The notes below the pieces were generated by a model. That model saw only the letters and a list, made by a program, of their open reading frames with translations. It ran no database searches and was not told the origin of the DNA. From positions 1-11,695 of the forward strand of contig NZ_JOGO01000113.1 in the NCBI RefSeq assembly GCF_000719475.1: 11,695 nt of DNA, given 5' to 3'. This DNA is from Streptomyces sp. NRRL F-5630. Its GTDB lineage: Bacteria > Actinomycetota > Actinomycetes > Streptomycetales > Streptomycetaceae. Shown in pieces: positions 7,111 through 11,695 of this stretch (positions within the stretch are counted from its first letter, which is position 1; every line of letters begins with the position of its first letter). Both the position numbers and the translations under genes were made by a program.

Positions 7111-8355
7111 ATGACTGAAATAAGTGCACGGGACCGCAAGGCCGTCAAGGGCGTGTCCGCGAAGAGCGCGGCCAAGGGCGCGCCCGCCCTCGCCGCGCGG
7201 GTCCTCGAACTCGTCGCCTCGGGCCAGGCCACGTCCCGCGCCGAACTCGCCGGGCTCCTCGGTGCGGCTCCCTCCACCATCTCCCTCACCGTGGCCCAGC
7301 TCGTCGAGCGCGGGCTCGTCGCCGAGGAGGGCACCCAGTCCTCCACCGGCGGCCGTCCGCGCAAGGTCCTGCGCGTGGGCGGTCACGACGAGTACGCGAT
7401 CGCCGCCGACGTCGGCGGCAGGCACGCCCGCATCGGTGTCGTGCTCCCGGGCGGCGGCCTGCGCGAGGTCACGGGCGTCCCGTTCGAGATCGACGACGGC
7501 CCCGAGGCCGCGCTGCCGAGGCTCGCCGAACACCTGGAGGCACTCGCCGCCGCCCGCGGGCGCGCGCGGCTCCGCGGGGTCGGCCTCTCCCTGCCCGGGC
7601 CCGTCGACGCCGCCGCGGGTGCCGTCGTGCTGCCCTCGCGGATGCCGGGCTGGAACCGCTTCCCGGTGGCCGACTGGCTGGAGGAGCGCTTCGGCGTCAC
7701 CGCCGTCGTCGACAACGACGCCAACTGCATGGCGGTCGGCGAACAAAGTGTCCGGCCCGCCGGGCACCGCCAGTCGATCATGGTGAAGATCGGCTCCGCG
7801 ATCGGCGCCGGTGTCATCGCCGACGGCCGCCTCTACCGGGGCGCGACCGGGGCGGCGGGGGACATCACGCACATCCGCGTCGACGCGGGCGGCGCCGACG
7901 TCCCCTGCTCCTGCGGCAACACCGGCTGCCTGGAGACGGTCGCCTCGGGCGCCGCCCTCGTGCGCATCCTGCGGGAGCGCGGCCTCGACGTCACGAGCAC
8001 CGAGGACGTCGTACGGCTCGCGGGCGACGCCGATCCGGAGGCGACGCGCGCGGTCCGCAGGGCGGGCGACCATCTTGGCCAGGTCCTCGCCGCCAACGTC
8101 AACTTCTTCAACCCCGACGCCGTCTACCTCGGTGGCATCCTCTCCACCCTCGAACCCTTCGTCGCCGCCGTGCGCGGACAGCTCTACGAGAGCTGCCACC
8201 CGCTCGTCACCGAACACCTCACCATCGAGCGGGCCTCGCTCGGCGCGGACGCGGGCCTCGTCGGCGCCGGGCTCTCCGCCCTCCAGCGCGCCCTGGCCCG
8301 GGCGCTCGGCGAGGCGGGCGGTGTCGTCCCCGTCCCGGCGCCGGCCAGGGGCTGA
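7111..8355 (+). CDS. ROK-family transcriptional repressor (NagC/XylR/Mlc type)
   Basis: A 414-residue DNA-binding regulator, probably released from DNA by a sugar ligand. N-terminal winged helix-turn-helix: recognition region at about 42-66 (SRAELAGLLGAAPSTISLTV) with wing STGGRPRKVL at 78-87. The C-terminal ROK domain has DVGGRHARIG at 100-109, VVDNDANC at 199-206, a glycine-rich signature from about 227, and a complete zinc site CSCGNTGCLE at 266-275. The phosphate loop lacks the Thr pair of the kinases (GGRH in place of GGTT), and the sugar motif reads GDITH (250-254) instead of GExGH, so kinase activity is unlikely. The ATG at 7111 has GGAAG 11 nt upstream and places the HTH at a normal distance; an in-frame GTG at 7042 has no good ribosome site. 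It is transcribed away from the transporter operon and towards the MlrC and CutC genes, so it likely controls both arms and itself. Confidence 0.92.
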   Translation: MTEISARDRKAVKGVSAKSAAKGAPALAARVLELVASGQATSRAELAGLLGAAPSTISLTVAQLVERGLVAEEGTQSSTGGRPRKVLRVGGHDEYAIAADVGGRHARIGVVLPGGGLREVTGVPFEIDDGPEAALPRLAEHLEALAAARGRARLRGVGLSLPGPVDAAAGAVVLPSRMPGWNRFPVADWLEERFGVTAVVDNDANCMAVGEQSVRPAGHRQSIMVKIGSAIGAGVIADGRLYRGATGAAGDITHIRVDAGGADVPCSCGNTGCLETVASGAALVRILRERGLDVTSTEDVVRLAGDADPEATRAVRRAGDHLGQVLAANVNFFNPDAVYLGGILSTLEPFVAAVRGQLYESCHPLVTEHLTIERASLGADAGLVGAGLSALQRALARALGEAGGVVPVPAPARG

Positions 8356-8378
8356 CGCCCGTCCCCTCGCGGGAGCGC

Positions 8379-8401
8379 GGCGCCCCCGGCCCGGGTGCGC
8401 C
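8379..8401 (+). promoter_or_regulatory. Hairpin between the regulator and MlrC-type genes
   Basis: A 10-bp stem with one C-T mismatch and a 3-nt loop (8379-8388 with 8392-8401, core GGCGC...GCGCC) sits 23 nt after the regulator stop in a 91-bp gap. There is no T-run. It could mark an RNA processing point or partial termination that sets regulator and enzyme levels apart. A separate promoter for the downstream genes is possible but none was recognised. Confidence 0.4.
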
Positions 8402-8446
8402 CGCCCCGCCCACTTCGCCCTCACCCTCCGTACGAGGAGCCACGCC

Positions 8447-9979
8447 ATGTCCCAGAACAGCACCGCCCGCACCGCCCTCAGCCGCCCGGTCATCGCCGTC
8501 GCCGGGCTCGGCATCGAGTCCTCCACCTTCTCCCCCGCGCGTACCGAGGCCCCCGCCTTCCACCCCGCGCGCGGCAGCGCGATATTCGACCGGTACCCCT
8601 TCCTCGCCCCCGGCGCGCCCCTGCGCGAGGCCGCCGAGTGGCACGGCGCGCTGGTCGGCAAGTCGCTGCCCGGCGGCACCGTCACGGCCGCCGCCTGGCA
8701 GACGCTCACCGACGAGCTCATCGAGCGCCTCGCCGCGCTGCCCGCGCTCGACGGCCTCTGGTACGACATCCACGGCGCGATGACGGTCGAGGGCCTCGAC
8801 GACGCCGAGGCCGTCCTCCTGGAGCGCATCCGCGCGACCGTGGGCCCCGACGTCGTCGTCTCCACCTCGATGGACCTGCACGGCAACGTCTCCCGTGCGC
8901 TCGTCCACCGCAGCGACCTGATCACGTGCTACCGGATGGCCCCGCACGAGGACCACATGGAGACCAAGGAGCGCGCGGTGCGCAACCTGGTCGACCTCCT
9001 CGCCTCCGGCGCGCCCCGCCCCGTCAAGGCGTGGGTCCCGGTCCCCGTACTCCTCGCGGGCGAGCAGACCTCGACCCGTATCGAGCCCGCGAAGAGCGTG
9101 TACGCGGCCGTCGACGAGATCGAGGCGACCGAGGGCGTGACGGACGCCGCGATCTGGGTCGGCTACGCCTGGGCCGACGAGCCCCGCAACCGCGCCGTCG
9201 TGGTCGTCACGGGCGAGGACACCGAGGCGGTCACGCGCGGGGCCGAGCGCCTGGCCCGGGGGTTCTGGGACGCGCGCGCGGACTTCGGCTTCGTCGCGCC
9301 GACCGGCACGTTCGACGAACTGCTCGACGAGGCACTCGCCTCCGCGCGGAAGCCGTACTTCATCAGCGACACGGGCGACAACCCCACCGCGGGCGGCGCG
9401 GGCGACGTCACCTGGGGCCTCACCCGGCTCCTGGAGCGGCCCGAGTTCCAGAAGGAGGACGGGCCGACGGTCATCTACGCCTCCGTCCCCGGACCGGCCG
9501 CGATCGACACCGCCGTCGCCGCCGGAATCGGCGCGACCGTCACCGTCACGGCGGGCGCCGCCGTCGACGACCGGCACGCCGGTCCCGTCACGCTCACCGG
9601 CGTCGTCCACGCCGTCCGGCACGGCGACCGCGACGCCGAGACCGAGGTCGTGGTCCGGGTGGGCAGCGTGTACGCGATCCTCACGAGGCTCCGCAAGCCG
9701 TACCACCACGAGCATGACTTCACGGACCTGTCCCTGGACCCCCGCTCCGCCGACATCGTGATCGTCAAGATCGGGTACCTGGAGCCGGAACTGTTCGCCA
9801 TGGCCAACGACTGGAAGATGGCGCTCACGCCCGGCGGCGTCGACCAGGACCTCGTCCGCCTCGGCCACCACCGCATCAGCCGCCCGATGTTCCCCTTCGA
9901 CCGCGACATGGCCGATCCGGACCTGACGGCCCGCGTCATCCCCGCCTCGGACCAGCCCCTCACCGGGAACGAGGAGTGA
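8447..9979 (+). CDS. MlrC-family (M81) zinc metallohydrolase
   Basis: A 510-residue cytoplasmic protein with no signal peptide. The family is named for MlrC of microcystin-degrading sphingomonads, which cleaves the last peptide-like bond of the linearised toxin; most members have unknown substrates. Visible motifs: GIESSTFSP at 22-30 (in place of the usual HETNTFSP), WYDIHGAM at 105-112, SMDLHGN at 141-147, YRMAPHEDH at 162-170, and DTGDNPTAGGAGD at 308-320. Asp143, His145 and His167 have the same spacing as the zinc ligands I recall for MlrC (Asp167, His169, His191), so a metal centre is likely intact. Both the N-terminal and C-terminal family regions are present and the length is normal. 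The ATG at 8447 has GAGGAG 7 nt upstream (8434-8439). Its stop overlaps the CutC start by 4 bp. The context suggests hydrolysis of an amide or similar bond in an imported compound, not microcystin itself; that is inference. Confidence 0.9.
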   Translation: MSQNSTARTALSRPVIAVAGLGIESSTFSPARTEAPAFHPARGSAIFDRYPFLAPGAPLREAAEWHGALVGKSLPGGTVTAAAWQTLTDELIERLAALPALDGLWYDIHGAMTVEGLDDAEAVLLERIRATVGPDVVVSTSMDLHGNVSRALVHRSDLITCYRMAPHEDHMETKERAVRNLVDLLASGAPRPVKAWVPVPVLLAGEQTSTRIEPAKSVYAAVDEIEATEGVTDAAIWVGYAWADEPRNRAVVVVTGEDTEAVTRGAERLARGFWDARADFGFVAPTGTFDELLDEALASARKPYFISDTGDNPTAGGAGDVTWGLTRLLERPEFQKEDGPTVIYASVPGPAAIDTAVAAGIGATVTVTAGAAVDDRHAGPVTLTGVVHAVRHGDRDAETEVVVRVGSVYAILTRLRKPYHHEHDFTDLSLDPRSADIVIVKIGYLEPELFAMANDWKMALTPGGVDQDLVRLGHHRISRPMFPFDRDMADPDLTARVIPASDQPLTGNEE

Positions 9980-10755
9980 CCGGCGCCCGGGAGTCCCGTC
10001 CCGAGCTGGAGATCGCGGTCACCTCGGCGGCGGGCGCCCGCGCCGCCCGCGACGGCGGAGCGGACCGCGTCGAACTCTGCACCGGCCTGGAGCTGGGCGG
10101 CCTGACGCCCTCGGCCGCCCTCGTCGAGGCGGTCGCCGATGCGGGCCCGCCCGTGCAGGTCCTGGTGCGCTGCCGGCCCGGTGACTTCCTTTACGACGCC
10201 GAGGAGATCGCCCTCATGGCCGCCGAGGTGCGGTCCGTGATCGCCTCGGGGGCGCGCGGCGTGGTGATCGGCGCGCTCACAAGCGAGGGCACGCTCGATG
10301 TCGACGCCGTCGCCAGGCTCCGCGACGCCGCCCAGGAGGCGGACCCGGCGGTCGAGGTGACCCTGCACCGCGCGATCGACGTGTCGGCGGACCCGGCGGC
10401 CACGGCCGCGCTGCTCCCGGCGCTCGGCCTCACCCGGGTCCTCACCTCGGGCGGCGCACCGGCCGCGGGGCGGGGCCTCGACCGGCTGGCGGCGATGGCC
10501 GCGGCGGCACCCGGCGTGCAGGTGATGGCGGGCGGCGGCGTGCGCCCCGCCGACATCCCGGCCCTGCTCGCGACGGGTGTCGACGCCGTCCACCTGTCGG
10601 CGAAACGCCGCGCCCCCGTCCGCGCCGACGCCGCCTGGGTCCCGCTCGGCGCGTCCAGCGCCTCGGCGGAACAGGACACGCACTTCGTCACGGACGCGGC
10701 GGTGGTGGCGGAGGCGCGGAGGGCACTCGACAGGGCGAGGCGCGCGGACGCCTGA
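9976..10755 (+). CDS. cutC: CutC-family TIM-barrel protein
   Basis: A 259-residue cytoplasmic protein. Family motifs in order: LEIAVTS at 11-17, GGADRVELC at 27-35, GGLTPS at 41-46, VRCRPGDFLY at 64-73, TLHRAID at 129-135, RVLTSGG at 154-160, VMAGGGVR at 183-190 and VHLSAK at 205-210. These match E. coli CutC along the whole length, including the beta-strand ends of the barrel. CutC was named for copper homeostasis, but its E. coli phenotype was later attributed largely to a small RNA (MicL) encoded at the end of that gene, so the biochemical role is open. The start is GTG at 9976, overlapping the MlrC-type stop (GTGA). The GAGGA directly before it leaves no spacing, so initiation probably depends on translational coupling. 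Tight coupling to a hydrolase in a sugar/peptide uptake locus argues for an enzymatic job in that pathway over copper handling; this is inference. Confidence 0.92.
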   Translation: MTGARESRPELEIAVTSAAGARAARDGGADRVELCTGLELGGLTPSAALVEAVADAGPPVQVLVRCRPGDFLYDAEEIALMAAEVRSVIASGARGVVIGALTSEGTLDVDAVARLRDAAQEADPAVEVTLHRAIDVSADPAATAALLPALGLTRVLTSGGAPAAGRGLDRLAAMAAAAPGVQVMAGGGVRPADIPALLATGVDAVHLSAKRRAPVRADAAWVPLGASSASAEQDTHFVTDAAVVAEARRALDRARRADA

Positions 10756-10758
10756 CGG

Positions 10759-10781
10759 GGGGGCAGGCTTCTTCCGCCCCC
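10759..10781 (+). terminator. Hairpin just after cutC
   Basis: GGGGGC (10759-10764) pairs with GCCCCC (10776-10781) around an 11-nt loop, 3 nt after the cutC stop. The following bases are pyrimidine-rich but lack a T-run. This is a possible weak 3' end for the plus-strand operon. Confidence 0.35.
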
Positions 10782-10807
10782 ACCTTCCGCCTCTACCTTC
10801 CGCCTCT
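10782..10807. repeat. Two tandem copies of a 13-bp repeat
   Basis: ACCTTCCGCCTCT occurs twice head to tail without mismatch (10782-10794 and 10795-10807). A partial third copy of its CTTCCGCC core lies 13 bp further left at 10771-10778, in register. It is a short local duplication in non-coding DNA with no recognised role. Confidence 0.85.
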
Positions 10808-10890
10808 CCGGATGCCCTGGCGGCTTACGGGCGGCGGGAAACAGTGGTGGCTCTCGCGCGGCGCTCTGCCCTCGCCCGGCGGGTCCCCTC

Positions 10891-10914
10891 CCCTGCCCCG
10901 GCCGCGGGGCAGGG
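10891..10914. terminator. Strong hairpin between convergent genes, likely bidirectional terminator
   Basis: A perfect 10-bp stem (CCCTGCCCCG, 10891-10900; CGGGGCAGGG, 10905-10914) with a 4-nt loop. It lies between the convergent cutC and acetyltransferase genes. Being symmetric, it can act on both strands. No T-run is present on either side, as is common for terminators in very GC-rich actinobacteria. It is the strongest fold in this 246-bp spacer, which contains no gene that I can support. Confidence 0.65.
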
Positions 10915-10946
10915 CCCGCCCGCGCGGAGCACGCCTGCGCGCCGCC

Positions 10947-10987
10947 CTGGGTGCCCGCCGCCGGGTCGTGGCCCGCGAGGCACCCGG
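10947..10987 (-). terminator. Hairpin after the acetyltransferase gene
   Basis: GGGTGCC (10949-10955) pairs with GGCACCC (10979-10985), extendable by a T-G and a C-G pair to 10947-10987. The 23-nt loop can hold a small inner stem. On the minus strand it begins 14 nt after the acetyltransferase stop. No T-run follows. Confidence 0.45.
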
Positions 10988-11001
10988 CTGACGCGGGGGA
11001 C

Positions 11002-11520
11002 TCAGCCGGCCGGGGCCTGACGTGACAGCTCCCCGCGCCACTGCTCGGCGCCCCACTCCTCGAACCGCTTCACCTCGGTGAAGCCGAGCCGTGCCGCGAG
11101 GCGCAGGGAACGGGTGTTGGCCGTCCGGATGGTCACCACCACCGGCTCACCGGGGCGCTCGTCCGCGCACCAGCCGAGCGCCGCCGCGCACGCCTCGATC
11201 GCGTACCCGCGCCCCCACACCCGGGGCAGGAAGAGGTACCCCAGCTCGGTGCTCCCGTCCTCGCGCCGGTCGAGCGTCACCGCGCCGATCATCTCGTCCT
11301 CCGCCGTGACCACGAAGAACCCCGGGCGCTGTCCCGGCACTTCGGGCATCGCCTCCTCCAGTTCCGCGCGTGGTCTCGCCCCGCCCTTGTGGGCCCCGAC
11401 CTCCTCCGAGGAGAACAGCGCGACGAACATCGGCCTGTCCCGCGCCTCCGAGGCACGGAGCACGAGGCGCTCGGTCGCTATCGGGGCGGGTGGCCAGGCG
11501 GCGGACGCGGGTGCTGTCAT
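11002..11520 (-). CDS. GNAT-family N-acetyltransferase (RimJ/RimL-like)
   Basis: A 172-residue cytoplasmic enzyme that probably transfers an acetyl group from acetyl-CoA to an amine or protein N-terminus. Seen: the RimJ/RimL-type opening IATERLVLR at 15-23, a central strand with MIGAVTLDRREDGSTELGYLF, the acetyl-CoA pyrophosphate loop VWGRGYA followed by the helix IEACAAALGW, and the late motif TANTRSLRLAARLGFTEV. Length is typical. The ATG at 11520 is preferred to an in-frame GTG at 11550 because it starts just before the conserved domain and has TAGCCT 7 nt upstream. That looks like a -10 box placed for a leaderless transcript; no Shine-Dalgarno is visible at either start. It is convergent with cutC, separated by hairpins, and probably unrelated to the transport locus. 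Its substrate is unknown. Confidence 0.87.
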   Translation of the reverse strand: MTAPASAAWPPAPIATERLVLRASEARDRPMFVALFSSEEVGAHKGGARPRAELEEAMPEVPGQRPGFFVVTAEDEMIGAVTLDRREDGSTELGYLFLPRVWGRGYAIEACAAALGWCADERPGEPVVVTIRTANTRSLRLAARLGFTEVKRFEEWGAEQWRGELSRQAPAG

Positions 11521-11527
11521 GCCGGGC

Positions 11528-11533
11528 AGGCTA
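11528..11533 (-). promoter_or_regulatory. Candidate -10 box for a leaderless acetyltransferase transcript
   Basis: On the minus strand TAGCCT fits TAnnnT and its last base lies 7 nt before the ATG at 11520, the spacing seen when transcription starts at the start codon itself. The absence of a ribosome binding site agrees. No good -35 hexamer is visible. Confidence 0.45.
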
Positions 11534-11554
11534 GCGCCGTCCCCGCGCACCGGC

Positions 11555-11582
11555 GGGCGGGAGGCGGGCGGCGGGAGGCGGG
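11555..11582 (+). repeat. G-rich repeat with G-quadruplex pattern
   Basis: Five GGG runs (11555-11557, 11559-11561, 11566-11568, 11573-11575, 11580-11582) are separated by loops of 1 and 4 nt, which fits the usual G-quadruplex pattern. Within it GCGGGAGGCGGG occurs twice (11557-11568 and 11571-11582, period 14). It lies 35-62 bp upstream of the acetyltransferase start, on the template strand. The remaining bases to 11695 hold no supported gene, only an A6 run at 11655-11660. Confidence 0.6.
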
Positions 11583-11695
11583 AGGAGCGGGCCGGAGGGT
11601 GGACCGGGCCACCGGAAGACGGGAGCGGCGGGGCCGGACCAGCGGCCCGCCCTTAAAAAACACCCGCCGTCACCCCCGCGGCCCCCCGCGCACCC

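Noticed and set aside
6982..8925. 647-residue minus-strand open frame
   Set aside because: It is antisense to the ROK regulator and the start of the MlrC-type gene, both with full family motifs. It is low-complexity and has no recognisable domain.
11631..11660. Hairpin 11631-11648 near an A6 run as an intrinsic terminator
   Set aside because: On the plus strand the hairpin is followed by A, not T. On the minus strand the T-run comes before the hairpin. The order is wrong for a terminator on either strand.
1..11695. CRISPR array, insertion sequence, tRNA or attachment site
   Set aside because: No regularly spaced repeats, transposase motifs, terminal inverted repeats or cloverleaf sequences were seen. 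The only tandem repeats are short local ones.

Overview
The window is very GC-rich DNA (above 70 % G+C by eye) with strong third-position GC bias. It has GTG starts, stop-start overlaps of the ATGA/GTGA type and hairpins without U-tails, and homologies all point the same way: a high-GC actinobacterium, most likely Streptomyces or a close relative. I see no mobile element, CRISPR array, tRNA or rRNA, and nothing that suggests recent transfer.

Layout. Positions 1-240 hold no gene I can support. Positions 241-6796 are one minus-strand transport operon, read from right to left. Its genes are a lipoprotein substrate-binding protein of the peptide/nickel (SBP_bac_5) type (4982-6796), two permeases of the DppB and DppC types (3856-4815, 2960-3859), one protein carrying both ATPase halves (DppD-DppF fusion, 1209-2963), and a ROK-family sugar kinase (241-1212). 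The last four genes are chained by 4-bp stop/start overlaps. A 166-bp gap with a strong hairpin separates the binding protein from the rest. The 314-bp region 6797-7110 is a divergent control region with the only clearly AT-rich patch of the central locus. To its right, on the plus strand, lie a ROK-family repressor with a winged helix-turn-helix (7111-8355), an MlrC/M81-family metallohydrolase (8447-9979) and a CutC-family TIM-barrel protein (9976-10755), the last two coupled by a 4-bp overlap. A convergent spacer with several hairpins (10756-11001) ends the locus. An unrelated GNAT acetyltransferase (11002-11520, minus strand) follows, then a G-rich upstream region.

How the genes may work together. 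The repressor probably senses a sugar or sugar derivative and controls the divergent transporter operon and its own operon. The transporter is of the di/oligopeptide family, which also includes oligosaccharide importers. The ROK kinase would phosphorylate a sugar released in the cytoplasm, and the MlrC-like enzyme would hydrolyse an amide or peptide-like bond. A transporter of peptide type bracketed by two ROK proteins, with an MlrC-type hydrolase and CutC, suggests import and breakdown of a compound with both sugar and amide character (for example an amino-sugar conjugate or muropeptide) or of an oligosaccharide. The substrate is inference; the family assignments are well supported by visible motifs.
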